Of a stretch of 64,000 nucleotides of DNA, positions 18,385-26,563 are shown piece by piece. The first letter of the stretch is position 1; every line of letters starts with the position of its first letter. The notes beneath the pieces were generated by a model, which did no database searches, had not been told where the DNA came from, and saw nothing but the letters and a program-made list of their open reading frames with translations. Both the position numbers and the translations under genes were made by a program. The stretch covers positions 310,001 to 374,000 of the forward strand of contig NZ_JRWG01000001.1 in NCBI RefSeq assembly GCF_001573155.1, read 5' to 3'. The DNA is from Aequorivita aquimaris. Its GTDB lineage: Bacteria; Bacteroidota; Bacteroidia; Flavobacteriales; Flavobacteriaceae.

Positions 18385-20790
18385 TTACTTATTTATATTC
18401 GTTCTTAATTTCTTTCCCACATATTGAGTAGCTATTGTTGTAAAAATAACAATACTTATTGAACTTAGGGGCATCAAAATAGCAGCAACCACTGGTTTTA
18501 AATGTCCCGTAACCGCAAATGTCAACCCTATTAGATTGTAAAATAGGGAAAATAAAAATGCCCATTTGATAATCTTTATACCCTTTTTCGAAAAATTCAA
18601 AAAATCACCTATTTTATTAAATCGGGTAGCGTGCAAGATCCCATCGCAAGCGGGGGAAAAAACGTTTGTGTTTTCCGAAATAACAAAACCTACATCGCTC
18701 TGTTTTAAGGCACCGGCGTCGTTCAAACCGTCACCAATCATAAGTACCTGCTTTCCATTTTGCTGAAGGGCTTTTATAAAATTCAACTTGTCGTCCGGTT
18801 TTTGGTTGAAATATAGTTTTGTGCCTTTGGGCAGTAATTCTTCAAGCCGTTCACGCTCGCCTTCGTTGTCGCCCGAAAGGACAACCACATCTTTATCGAT
18901 ACCCAACTGTTCAAAAATTTCGGCAACACCTTTTCTGTACTCACTGTTAAAAATGTAACAGCCTTTGTAAACTTGATTCGCACTGATGTGTACCGTAGTT
19001 CTATTTTTTACTTCCGAAGTCAATTCATCATAATACCCCACAAATTCATAGGATCCCACTTTTATGGAATTGTTTTTAGCAGTTGCGGAAATCCCCTTCC
19101 CTACTTCTTCTTCAAATTCATCCAAGGTTTGGATATTATTTTTGTCGAGCATATTATAAAGCGAGCGACTCAAGGGATGGCTCGACGCCCGAAGCGTACT
19201 CGTGAGCAATTGTTTTTCTTCCTCTGAAAGCGCAATGCCTTCATAGCTAATCATATTTTTTTGGTTGGTAGTGAGGGTTCCCGTTTTGTCAAAAACCACG
19301 GTATCCAGCTTCGCCATTTGTTCGATTACTGAGGCTTCCTTCAAATAGAGTTTTTCCCTTCCGAAGATGCGCAGCACATTGCCCAAAGTGAATGGCGCAG
19401 CAAGGGCAATAGCGCACGGACAGGCCACAATCAAAACCGAGGTAAACACATTAAAGGCTTTGGAAGGATCGACCACAAGCCAAAAAATGGTAGAAATAAA
19501 TGCTATGGTAAGCAGAACGACAGTGAATCGTTTGCTGATACTATCCGTAATCGATTCAAAAATGCCGAATTTATCCTTGCTGAAAACGTCGTTGCTCCAC
19601 AGTTGGGTAAGGTAGCTCTGGGCTACGGGTTTCAGAACTTCCACTTCCAAAATACCGGCTTGTTGCTTGCCGCCCGCAAAAAGTTTATCACCACTCTGTT
19701 TTGAAATAGGCTCCGCTTCACCGGTAACAAAACTGTAATCAATGAGTGCATTTCCCTTAATTAAAATAGCATCTACGGGAATTATTTCGTTGTTGCGAAT
19801 CAACAAGCGGTCGCCTTTCTGTACGGTATAAACCTCTGCTTGTTCCTCGATGGTATTTCCTTCGGCATTTTTAAAAAGTCTTGTAACGGCAATTGGGAAA
19901 TACGATTTGTAATCGCGCTCAAAGGAAAGATAGCTGTAGGTTTTCTGCTGAAAAAATTTCCCAAGCAATAAAAAGAAAACCAAGCCCGAGAGACTGTCAA
20001 AAAAGCCAGTGCCCAAGTCGAATACTATGTCTATCGTGCTTCGTATAAAAAGCACCGCGATGCCCAAAGCGATGGGAACGTCTATGTTTAGGATTTTAGA
20101 ACGAAGTCCTTTATATGCAGAAGTAAAATACCCGCTTCCTGAGTAAAAGACCACGGGCAGCGAAAACGCGAACATCAACCAGCGGAAAAACGGCTTGAAT
20201 TGGTCCAGCCAGAATTCGGAATGCTCAAAATATTCGGGAAATGAGAGGAACATAATATTTCCAAAGGCAAATCCCGCTATGCCAAGTTTGTAGATAAGGC
20301 TTCGGTTGATATATTTTTCCTTTTTTTCGGAATCGTCCAGCGAAATATAGGGTTCGTAACCTATTCGGCTTAAAAGAATTACTAAATTTTTAAGCGAATT
20401 CTCTTCAGTAGAAAAAGTAATCCGTACCGTTTTTTCGGGAAAGTTAACCTGTGAGGATTTAACGGAAGGATTTAGTTTATTGAGATTTTCCAATATCCAA
20501 ATGCAACTACTACAATGGATGGAAGGAATCAAAAAAGAAACAATCTGCGTATTGCCGTCGTTAAATTCCAGCAATTTTTCCACAATTGCCTCATTGTCTA
20601 AAAAATCAAATTTCCCCGCAATTTCTTTTGGGGAAATGCCGGGCGTATTTTCCAGATCGTAATAATAGCTTAAATGGTTGTCGTGCAGAATATCAAAAAC
20701 CGTCTTGCAGCCGTGACAGCAGAAGGATTTTTCCTCATGTTTGATTTCAACGTCCAAACACGCATCACCACAATGGAAACAGTTTACCAT
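18385..20790 (-). CDS. ccoI: Copper-exporting P-type ATPase for cbb3 oxidase (CcoI/FixI)
   Basis: CcoI pumps copper across the inner membrane for cbb3 oxidase assembly. The 801-residue P1B ATPase starts at ATG 20790. Its N-terminus has a Cys-rich zinc-ribbon-like domain (CFHCGDACLD, FCCHGCKTVF) and an HMA-like domain with SIHCSSCIW. Downstream are the CPC membrane motif (VACPCAIALA), the phosphorylation motif DKTGTLTT, and GDGLNDAGAL of the hinge. The order is that of FixI. Although it adjoins ccoS it carries its own Fnr-type promoter, and the ccoS promoter lies in the 63 bp that follow it. Confidence 0.95.
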   Translation of the reverse strand: MVNCFHCGDACLDVEIKHEEKSFCCHGCKTVFDILHDNHLSYYYDLENTPGISPKEIAGKFDFLDNEAIVEKLLEFNDGNTQIVSFLIPSIHCSSCIWILENLNKLNPSVKSSQVNFPEKTVRITFSTEENSLKNLVILLSRIGYEPYISLDDSEKKEKYINRSLIYKLGIAGFAFGNIMFLSFPEYFEHSEFWLDQFKPFFRWLMFAFSLPVVFYSGSGYFTSAYKGLRSKILNIDVPIALGIAVLFIRSTIDIVFDLGTGFFDSLSGLVFFLLLGKFFQQKTYSYLSFERDYKSYFPIAVTRLFKNAEGNTIEEQAEVYTVQKGDRLLIRNNEIIPVDAILIKGNALIDYSFVTGEAEPISKQSGDKLFAGGKQQAGILEVEVLKPVAQSYLTQLWSNDVFSKDKFGIFESITDSISKRFTVVLLTIAFISTIFWLVVDPSKAFNVFTSVLIVACPCAIALAAPFTLGNVLRIFGREKLYLKEASVIEQMAKLDTVVFDKTGTLTTNQKNMISYEGIALSEEEKQLLTSTLRASSHPLSRSLYNMLDKNNIQTLDEFEEEVGKGISATAKNNSIKVGSYEFVGYYDELTSEVKNRTTVHISANQVYKGCYIFNSEYRKGVAEIFEQLGIDKDVVVLSGDNEGERERLEELLPKGTKLYFNQKPDDKLNFIKALQQNGKQVLMIGDGLNDAGALKQSDVGFVISENTNVFSPACDGILHATRFNKIGDFLNFSKKGIKIIKWAFLFSLFYNLIGLTFAVTGHLKPVVAAILMPLSSISIVIFTTIATQYVGKKLRTNINK

Positions 20791-20821
20791 CAATCTAAAA
20801 AATTGCTCGTTATACCTGTTG

Positions 20822-20864
20822 CAAAGGTTGCAAGAGATTTGGTTTCGAGAAATGACAATTATCA
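20822..20864 (-). promoter_or_regulatory. Crp/Fnr-type box plus -7 element, ccoI promoter
   Basis: On the minus strand TGATAATTGTCA (20864-20853) is followed after exactly 23 bp by AACCTTTG (20829-20822), one base from TAnnTTTG. The same -7 variant occurs in the CoA transferase promoter. ATG of ccoI lies 31 bp downstream. Confidence 0.68.
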
Positions 20865-20909
20865 GCTTTTATCTTATTCTGAAATAACCGTTCGCACGAT
20901 TATTTTGCC

Positions 20910-22121
20910 TTAAGCAGAAAGATATGAACTTTTAATGTTTCTGAAAAATAAAATTCCCACCGCCAGCGGAAAGGCAAAGCTTAAAATGGCCAACAGCCAA
21001 TAATATTCAGCGAAAAAAGGCAGGCCCAGCCAAAGCGCAAAGGCTTTATAGAAAATAAGCAGCTCGGTGCTGATGAAAGCGAAAAAGAAAATCCACAAAA
21101 AGCTTTTGGACAGTTTTATCAATTTGAAATATTCCAAAAAGGCGAGCATTGCCATGATTACGATGCCGAGGAAAACCATATGCAAATAGCCGATTACAAA
21201 ATCCTTCAATCGAAAAGCTAAGTTTGCGATGTAGGGAAAAGCGGAGAAAACCTGCATCAAAATCTTAAGAGCGAGCAAGGCTCCGGCAAATTTCAAAAGA
21301 AAAAAACAAGCTGGGCCAAACTCAGTTCTCAAAACCGAAAAATGGTTTTTCAATAATGAATAAAGTTCAAAAAATGCCAAAAGCTGGGCCACGGCGCCGG
21401 CCAGTCCCAAAATATAAATGACCGTGGGCGGTACAAACCAAAGGAAAGAAAGAAAGACCGTAAGTATCACTCCAAAATTCAAAAGCAGAAAAAACGATTT
21501 CAATTTTTCGGAGTTGAAGTGGATTCCCTTTTCCTCAAAAACATAGAACAAAACGCTCAACAAAGCAATTAGGAACCAACCGTTATACTGAAAATGCAGA
21601 TAAAAATAAATAGAGGATTTGTACCAAATGGATTCCGGGCCGAGAGTTGCCATCACGCCGCCAATTGCCCACGGGCCAATACTGGAAATGACCAAATACC
21701 ACAGCGCGGTTTTTATGAGTTTCCAGGAAAATCGCTGTTTAAAATAATGCGGAATATATTTCATTGCAAACCAGGCAAACCAATAGGAAGCGAACAAAAA
21801 CAACGTGGAAAAAATGATGGAATACAACGCATACCCCTGAATGGGAAAAGTTACAAGCATTCCCACAATACAAAGATTTGTAAATAAAAAAATGCGTTTA
21901 TACAGTTTCGGCTTTTTTGCTTCGGAAAGGAAAATTTTATAGATTAAAGTGGTCAGCCCTAAATAAATCCAGCCCAGCAAAGCCGTGTGGGAATGTGCGT
22001 GGAGTATATATTTATAGTTAAGCGAAATGGGTGTTACAAAGAAAAACCGCAACAATACGCCCATAAGCGCCACGAGCAAAAAATATAGGAGCGCTGTGGC
22101 TATGTGTTTTCTTAAATCCAT
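20910..22121 (-). CDS. Polytopic membrane protein, distantly like haem-copper oxidase subunit I
   Basis: This 403-residue protein has about eleven to twelve membrane helices and no soluble domain. The second helix begins ILHAHSHTALLGWIYLG, and later helices contain YLHFQYNGWF and GYLHMVFLG. The placing of His residues recalls the helix II and helix X haem ligands of haem-copper oxidases and NorB, but the paired copper His of helix VII is not visible. A divergent, perhaps haem-binding, relative without a copper site is possible. It lies between ric and ccoI, has ATG 22121, and shows no convincing dyad promoter. A strong terminator precedes it. Confidence 0.6.
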   Translation of the reverse strand: MDLRKHIATALLYFLLVALMGVLLRFFFVTPISLNYKYILHAHSHTALLGWIYLGLTTLIYKIFLSEAKKPKLYKRIFLFTNLCIVGMLVTFPIQGYALYSIIFSTLFLFASYWFAWFAMKYIPHYFKQRFSWKLIKTALWYLVISSIGPWAIGGVMATLGPESIWYKSSIYFYLHFQYNGWFLIALLSVLFYVFEEKGIHFNSEKLKSFFLLLNFGVILTVFLSFLWFVPPTVIYILGLAGAVAQLLAFFELYSLLKNHFSVLRTEFGPACFFLLKFAGALLALKILMQVFSAFPYIANLAFRLKDFVIGYLHMVFLGIVIMAMLAFLEYFKLIKLSKSFLWIFFFAFISTELLIFYKAFALWLGLPFFAEYYWLLAILSFAFPLAVGILFFRNIKSSYLSA

Positions 22122-22133
22122 CAAGCTTCAAAA

Positions 22134-22194
22134 TTAAAAAAACAGTCCGGATTTTTGGCAGCAAACATTCAAAGTTGCCAATTTTCCGAACTGT
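22134..22194 (-). terminator. Strong hairpin terminator after ric
   Basis: On the minus strand ACAGTTCGGA (22194-22185) and TTGGCAA pair with TTGCTGCCAA and TCCGGACTGT (ending 22142). The stem is long, broken by one mismatch and an internal loop, and is followed by seven T. It ends only 13 bp before the next ATG, so it could also act as an attenuator for that gene. Confidence 0.75.
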
Positions 22195-22256
22195 CCTAAA
22201 AACCAATCAAATAAAAAAATCTACGATTTGGGGCCGGGGATAATTTTAAAAGCAGG

Positions 22257-22982
22257 TTAATTTTTTTTAAGCTTTTTCTCCAAATTCAAGGCTTTTGGAA
22301 ACAGAATGTTGTTTTCCAAATGTACGTGCTGGTGCAGATCCTGTTCAAATTCATCAAGTTTCGCGTAAAATGCACGATAGGTATTGCAAGCGCCCTGGGG
22401 CGGGGTGAAATTGTTACTTAACTTCGCTATATGTCTAAGTATTTCCCCGGCTTCCTCGTGTTCCGCCTCCATCATTTTTATAGGATTTTCAACGGTTCCG
22501 AAATGGATTGCAGGAATGTCTCCACCTTCGCGTTCAGCCTTGACCAGCTTTTTGATAAAGGGGAAAAGAATCAATTCTTCCTTTTTCATATGCGAAGCCA
22601 ATTCTTGCACAACTTGTTTTACCAAAGCCTCGATTTCTCCAAGTTCGGTATAATGATGGCCGTGAACATGGTTTACTCGTTGCGCGTATTGTAACAGCAT
22701 TGGGCTGTTTTCCTCCACGTAAGTATGGTGTACATTTATAATATGGTCTGTTAAGAAATCCAGTTTCCAACTGTTGTAGTCTTTGGCCCGGTCCTGTACC
22801 GCATCAAGGCTCAAAAGCTCAGCTTCCAGAATAGCGGGATCTATTTTTGCCTTTTCACAAGCTCTTTTAATGCTAATGCCACCACCACAGCAAAAATCGA
22901 TGCCGTGTTTTTTGAAAATGTGGGCTGCCTTTATGTTCTCTGTAACCACATCGGCTACGGTTTTTTCTTGAAGTGTTGTCAT
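22257..22982 (-). CDS. ric: Iron-sulfur cluster repair di-iron protein (Ric/ScdA/YtfE)
   Basis: Ric proteins restore iron-sulfur clusters damaged by nitric oxide or oxygen. From ATG 22982 the product has 241 residues. The N-terminal ScdA_N domain carries HGIDFCCGGG (about residues 25-34). The C-terminal hemerythrin-like domain has His and Glu ligands spread over four helices (for example HHTYVEE, HGHHYTEL, HMKKEELILFPF and HEEAGEIL). The upstream in-frame ATG at 23015 is rejected because it overlaps the -7 element. Its promoter has the same dyad as the nir, nor and nos operons, fitting a role against self-made NO. Confidence 0.93.
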   Translation of the reverse strand: MTTLQEKTVADVVTENIKAAHIFKKHGIDFCCGGGISIKRACEKAKIDPAILEAELLSLDAVQDRAKDYNSWKLDFLTDHIINVHHTYVEENSPMLLQYAQRVNHVHGHHYTELGEIEALVKQVVQELASHMKKEELILFPFIKKLVKAEREGGDIPAIHFGTVENPIKMMEAEHEEAGEILRHIAKLSNNFTPPQGACNTYRAFYAKLDEFEQDLHQHVHLENNILFPKALNLEKKLKKN

Positions 22983-23012
22983 GGTATCAATCTTTTTATG
23001 AATAGTATGGGG

Positions 23013-23055
23013 CAAATTTCAGTATAAAATAACACCCAAAATATGACCTAAATCA
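23013..23055 (-). promoter_or_regulatory. Crp/Fnr-type box plus -7 element, ric promoter
   Basis: On the minus strand TGATTTAGGTCA (23055-23044) is followed after exactly 23 bp by GAAATTTG (23020-23013), one base from TAnnTTTG. The ATG at 22982 follows 30 bp later. Confidence 0.7.
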
Positions 23056-23093
23056 TAAAAGGATGTTTTTATCTTAAAATATTTGAAAAAAGA

Positions 23094-23561
23094 TCAATTC
23101 TCCCAAAATGGATCGGAATATTCCGGGGGCGTTTCGGTTTCGGAATGGATTTCCGCAATTTTTTCAAGTTGGCTTTCGGTAGCCACTTTTTGGATTTCAT
23201 TGAAGAGGATACGTTCCTCAAAACGAATGTGCGCATCCAGTTCTTCTTCCAGTTGGCTCAGGGATTTCTCGGGATTGTCTGCTTCTTTAAAAAGCCGTTC
23301 CAAGCGCCTGTGTTCCTTCAAGGCGCGCACTATCAACTCATTGTTTTCATCCAAAACGGGAAAGACATACTTTTCCTCGGCTTCAAAATGTGGCTTTATT
23401 TCTTCCTCAAAAAACCAGGCGGCATATTTTTGAAGTCTTTCCGGAGCAATATTCTTGCTGAAACCTTTGCGCAATTTCCAACTAAAAAGTAGGCCAAAAT
23501 GATGCTGGCGGCTCAAGGGCTGCAAGGCTTTGTGTCTTTTAATCGGTTTTTTCTTTTCCAT
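23094..23561 (-). CDS. Hemerythrin-domain protein
   Basis: The 155-residue protein is a four-helix hemerythrin-like domain. Candidate di-iron ligands are in QHHFGLLF, HFEAEEKYVFP, EHRRLE and HIRFEERILF. It begins PIKRHKALQPLSRQHHFGL, a common start for this subgroup of small cytoplasmic hemerythrins. It is last in an operon of Rrf2 regulator, truncated haemoglobin and hemerythrin (TAATG overlap with the globin). Binding of oxygen or NO, or iron storage, is plausible; the exact role is unknown. Confidence 0.85.
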   Translation of the reverse strand: MEKKKPIKRHKALQPLSRQHHFGLLFSWKLRKGFSKNIAPERLQKYAAWFFEEEIKPHFEAEEKYVFPVLDENNELIVRALKEHRRLERLFKEADNPEKSLSQLEEELDAHIRFEERILFNEIQKVATESQLEKIAEIHSETETPPEYSDPFWEN

Positions 23562-23953
23562 TATTGAACGTATTTAGACCCAGATTTCTCGCGGATATAA
23601 TTAATTTTAAACTGAAACATTTCAGCCATCTTTGATGCCCGCCATTTTGCCTCGTCGGCTATTTCACCCGTAAAATTTTCGTCTATGGTTTCAAACCATA
23701 ATTGCAGCCACCGGTCAAAGTGTTCTTTATCAATGGGCATTTTTGCGTGTGGTGGAAATGGACTGCCATAGTAAGTATGCTCACTCAATAAAACAGTCTG
23801 CCAAAAAGTGTACATCTTTTCCAAATGTTGCGGCCAGCGGTCTTGGATATTACTGTTGAAAATTTCTTTCAGTAACTTATCCTCTCGTATTTTTCCATAA
23901 AAGGAATCTACCAAATGCTTTACGTCATCTAATTTCAGTATATCCTTCGTCAT
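23561..23953 (-). CDS. Group III truncated haemoglobin
   Basis: The 130-residue protein matches group III truncated globins. Visible are VDSFYGKIREDKLL in helix B, the conserved Trp and Phe in MYTFWQTVLL, the proximal His in PIDKEHFDRWLQLWFETID, and the C-terminal helix KMAEMFQF. These globins lack the Gly-Gly motifs of groups I and II. In other bacteria they are linked to microaerobic growth and NO stress. Its place between an Rrf2 regulator (9 bp) and a hemerythrin supports NO handling. Confidence 0.92.
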   Translation of the reverse strand: MTKDILKLDDVKHLVDSFYGKIREDKLLKEIFNSNIQDRWPQHLEKMYTFWQTVLLSEHTYYGSPFPPHAKMPIDKEHFDRWLQLWFETIDENFTGEIADEAKWRASKMAEMFQFKINYIREKSGSKYVQ

Positions 23954-23962
23954 TGTATAATT

Positions 23963-24391
23963 CTAAATTTTCAAAAATGTTTCGCCTTCTTCCAAATTAG
24001 CCGCAAGTTTCATCACCAAGGTATTTTCGCACATTTGCTTCAAACCATTCCGCACGTCCATGAATTGATCGTGAACAGGACAGGGATGTTCCGATGAGCA
24101 TTCGCGCAGGCCGAGGCTGCACCCGGTAAAGATTTGGTCACCGTCTATTTCAGAAACGATATCGGCCAATCTCAAAGTTGAATCCTTTTCCAAATAAAAT
24201 CCACCATTCGGCCCCTTCTTGGATAGGATTATTCCGGCCCGCGCCAACTGTTGGCAAACTTTGGCCGTAAAAGGTTCGGGTGAATCAACTGCTTTGGCTA
24301 TTTCCGTAATATTGGGACGCAAATCCTTTTGTGATTGTTTTGCGATAAAGAGCACCGCCCTTATACCATATTCACACGCTTTTGAAAACAT
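23963..24391 (-). CDS. Rrf2-family regulator with cluster-binding cysteines
   Basis: This 142-residue winged-helix regulator begins FSKACEYGIRAVLFIA, the conserved Rrf2 N-terminus. It has a recognition helix around residues 40-55 and three cysteines in GCSLGLRECSSEHPCPVHD (about residues 91-105), spaced as in the Fe-S regulators NsrR, IscR and RsrR. A nitric-oxide-sensitive cluster that derepresses the globin and hemerythrin genes is the natural hypothesis (NsrR-like), but IscR-like or other sensing cannot be excluded. It is first in its operon. Confidence 0.88.
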   Translation of the reverse strand: MFSKACEYGIRAVLFIAKQSQKDLRPNITEIAKAVDSPEPFTAKVCQQLARAGIILSKKGPNGGFYLEKDSTLRLADIVSEIDGDQIFTGCSLGLRECSSEHPCPVHDQFMDVRNGLKQMCENTLVMKLAANLEEGETFLKI

Positions 24392-24407
24392 ACAGATTTA
24401 TTTTTTT

Positions 24408-24451
24408 CAAAAGTAAGTAATAACAAATTTATTCAAGGATAAATCTATCTT
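24408..24451 (-). promoter_or_regulatory. Rrf2-globin operon promoter with imperfect dyad
   Basis: On the minus strand TACTTTTG (24415-24408) is a perfect -7 element. About 20 bp upstream lies the imperfect inverted repeat AAGATAGATTTATCCTT (24451-24435), which resembles the AAGAT-type dyads of Rrf2 regulators and may be an operator. The TGAY-N4-RTCA box is absent. Confidence 0.45.
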
Positions 24452-24498
24452 AAAAAATGCCAGCCCCCTCTTTCGGTTTGGCAAGCAGGTTGAATTTT

Positions 24499-25767
24499 CT
24501 AATTGTGAAAACGCTTTTTAGCCTCGCGCTCCAAGGCTTCCCGATGATCTGGGTGTGCTATGGAAATAAGCGCTTTGGCACGTTGCTCCAATCCCTTTCC
24601 GAAGAGATTCACCACTCCGTACTCCGTAACCACATAATGCACGTGTGCCCTAGTGGTTGTAACGCTGGCGCCTTCCTTTAAAAAGGGGGTGATTTTGGAA
24701 ATTCCTTTATTGGTAATCGAAGGCATCGCAATTATAGGTTTTCCGCCTTCCGAAAGCGAGGCGCCACGGATAAAATCCATCTGTCCGCCCACCCCGGAAT
24801 ATTGGTACATCCCGATGCTATCGGCACAGACCTGGCCAGTCAAATCAATCTCAATGGCGCTGTTGATGGCCGTAACTTTCGGGTTTCGGCGAATAATGGC
24901 AGTATCATTGGTATAACCTGCTTCCTTGAAATGCACAATCGGGTTGTCGTCAATAAAGTCGTATAATTTTTTGGTTCCCATTGCGAAACAGGTAACTATT
25001 TTTCCGGTTTTTATTTCCTTATCCTCTCCGGTAATTATTCCTTTTTCTACCAAAGGAAGGATGCCGTCGCTGAACATTTCAGTATGGATTCCCAATCGTT
25101 TATGGTTGCCCAGGTTGTGTAGCACCGCATTGGGAATATTGCCGATGCCCATTTGCAGAGTGGCGCCATCTTCCACCAATTCAGCAACATTTCTTCCTAT
25201 GGTAGCCTCGATTTCAGAAGTTTCTCCTAAAATTGAAGCGTAAATAGGCGTATCTATTTCGACCCCGAAATCTACATTATTTATATGAATAATGCCATCG
25301 CCATGGGTTCTTGGAACGTTCGGATTGATGAGGGCAACCACACGTTTTGCAGTCTGGATAGCGGGCAGGGTAACATCAACCGAAACGCCAAGCGAACAAT
25401 ACCCGTGCTTATCCGGCGGTGAAACCTGAATGAAAGCTACATCCAACGGAAGAATATTTCTTCTGAAAAGCCAATGGATTTCACTTAAAAAGACTGGAAT
25501 ATAATCGCCGTGAATCGTGTTGACCCCTTTGCGAACATTATTGCCCACAAAACAACTGGAAAGCTTAAAAGCCTCCGTGTAAGGCGCTTGGGTGTATTTG
25601 GCTTCCCCGTGGGTATGGATTTGGATTATTTCAACATTTTTCAGCTCGCGATAACGCTCACACAAAGTGTCTATCAACAAGTTGGGCGTCATTGCCGCGC
25701 CCTGAAAAAATACGCGATTATTTGATTTTACTATGGATACGGCCTCTTGGGCGGAAACGATTTGCAT
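24499..25767 (-). CDS. Acetyl-CoA hydrolase/transferase family (4-hydroxybutyrate CoA-transferase-like)
   Basis: Members move CoA between acyl-CoA and a free acid such as acetate, butyrate or succinate. The product is 422 residues from ATG 25767; an upstream TTG lies inside the -7 element and is rejected. Motifs include the N-terminal QEAVSIVKSNNRVFFQG, the Gly-rich MGIGNIPNAV, and the region around SDGILPLVEKGIITG with a candidate catalytic Glu (HTEMFSDG). GVGGQMDFIRGAS is the C-terminal CoA-binding hallmark. It is a single gene with its own Fnr-type promoter, which suggests use under low oxygen, perhaps with the acyl-CoA synthetase at 30962. Substrate cannot be read from sequence. Confidence 0.88.
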   Translation of the reverse strand: MQIVSAQEAVSIVKSNNRVFFQGAAMTPNLLIDTLCERYRELKNVEIIQIHTHGEAKYTQAPYTEAFKLSSCFVGNNVRKGVNTIHGDYIPVFLSEIHWLFRRNILPLDVAFIQVSPPDKHGYCSLGVSVDVTLPAIQTAKRVVALINPNVPRTHGDGIIHINNVDFGVEIDTPIYASILGETSEIEATIGRNVAELVEDGATLQMGIGNIPNAVLHNLGNHKRLGIHTEMFSDGILPLVEKGIITGEDKEIKTGKIVTCFAMGTKKLYDFIDDNPIVHFKEAGYTNDTAIIRRNPKVTAINSAIEIDLTGQVCADSIGMYQYSGVGGQMDFIRGASLSEGGKPIIAMPSITNKGISKITPFLKEGASVTTTRAHVHYVVTEYGVVNLFGKGLEQRAKALISIAHPDHREALEREAKKRFHN

Positions 25768-25782
25768 AATTTTATTTTTATG

Positions 25783-25825
25783 CAAAGGTTGGGAATCTTA
25801 TCTGCTTCTAAAATGATTTTAGTCA
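25783..25825 (-). promoter_or_regulatory. Crp/Fnr-type box plus -7 element, CoA transferase promoter
   Basis: On the minus strand TGACTAAAATCA (25825-25814) is followed after exactly 23 bp by AACCTTTG (25790-25783), one base from TAnnTTTG and equal to the ccoI element. The ATG at 25767 follows 15 bp downstream. Confidence 0.7.
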
Positions 25826-25853
25826 GATTTTAACGATTTAAAACGCAATATCA

Positions 25854-25942
25854 CTCTGTGCCCTCTGTGCAATTCTTGGCGTTCTTTGTGGTTTTTTTCG
25901 TCGATACTTTTAACCACAAAGTTCACAGAGGGAGGCACGGAG
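25854..25942. repeat. Long imperfect inverted repeat (possible dispersed element)
   Basis: The left arm (25854-25893) begins CTCTGTGCC and ends TTTGTGGTT; the right arm (25912-25942) begins AACCACAAAG and ends GGCACGGAG. They pair over about 30 bases with small gaps around an 18-bp T-rich loop. The TGTG/CACA-rich composition differs from the flanks. It lies between the thioredoxin-like gene and the CoA transferase promoter and could serve as transcription end of the nor-nad unit. Confidence 0.75.
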
Positions 25943-25965
25943 AACACCCAAATGTTCTTGTAAAA

Positions 25966-26562
25966 TCAGACCGAAACCTTGATGCACTCGGTAAGTTCAT
26001 TTACTATTGAAATTCCCTTATCATTATTGTACCACACCTGTAGCATTTCCTTAAAGGCGTCGTCAATTTTTCCATGATGTTCCTTGTAATCAGCAACCAA
26101 TTTTGTCGCAGCCCTCGAGCGCGGACCAAAAGTATTAATTACGTTGAAATCTTCATCAAGGATAATAACCACGGGAATGGAACGCGAACCATTGGTCAAA
26201 AATTCATCCATCAATTCCGGATTTTCATCGCGAAGTACGATTTTCAACTCGATGTTTTCCGAAAGTTGCGCAATCTTGTTTAGGAATGGAAGCGTTTGCG
26301 CCGCATCCCCGCACCACGATTCGCTGATTACCAGCCACGTCTGTTTTTCAGAAATGTTTTTGAAAACCTCCAAACTTTCTTCTGGAATTTCAGCGGTTTT
26401 GTCCAGTCGCTTGGTTCGGCTAAAATTCAGTTTTGTATAATCAATCTTTTCTTGGGTTTCTTCGCCAGTGGTGCGGTCTTCCGCCACCAATTGTTTGAAA
26501 AGCAAGTTGTATTCGGAATAATCCATTGCTTTTTTTACGGAGTTTTCTATTAAATTTTTCAT
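25966..26562 (-). CDS. Thioredoxin-fold protein with single active-site Cys
   Basis: The 198-residue protein contains a thioredoxin-like domain: WLVISESWCGDAAQTLPFL (about residues 75-93) and SRSIPVVIILDED with the cis-Pro. The usual CxxC is reduced to WCGDA, so the second Cys is missing and classic disulfide exchange is not expected. The N-terminal 60 residues are helical. It is the last gene of the norCB-nadA-nadB unit, 1 bp after nadB. Function unknown; related proteins are annotated only as thioredoxin family. Confidence 0.75.
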   Translation of the reverse strand: MKNLIENSVKKAMDYSEYNLLFKQLVAEDRTTGEETQEKIDYTKLNFSRTKRLDKTAEIPEESLEVFKNISEKQTWLVISESWCGDAAQTLPFLNKIAQLSENIELKIVLRDENPELMDEFLTNGSRSIPVVIILDEDFNVINTFGPRSRAATKLVADYKEHHGKIDDAFKEMLQVWYNNDKGISIVNELTECIKVSV

Positions 26563-26563
26563 C

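Noticed and set aside
20674-20913. Plus-strand open frame over the ccoI start
   Set aside because: It covers the ccoI N-terminus and its promoter on the opposite strand, and the translation has no family features.
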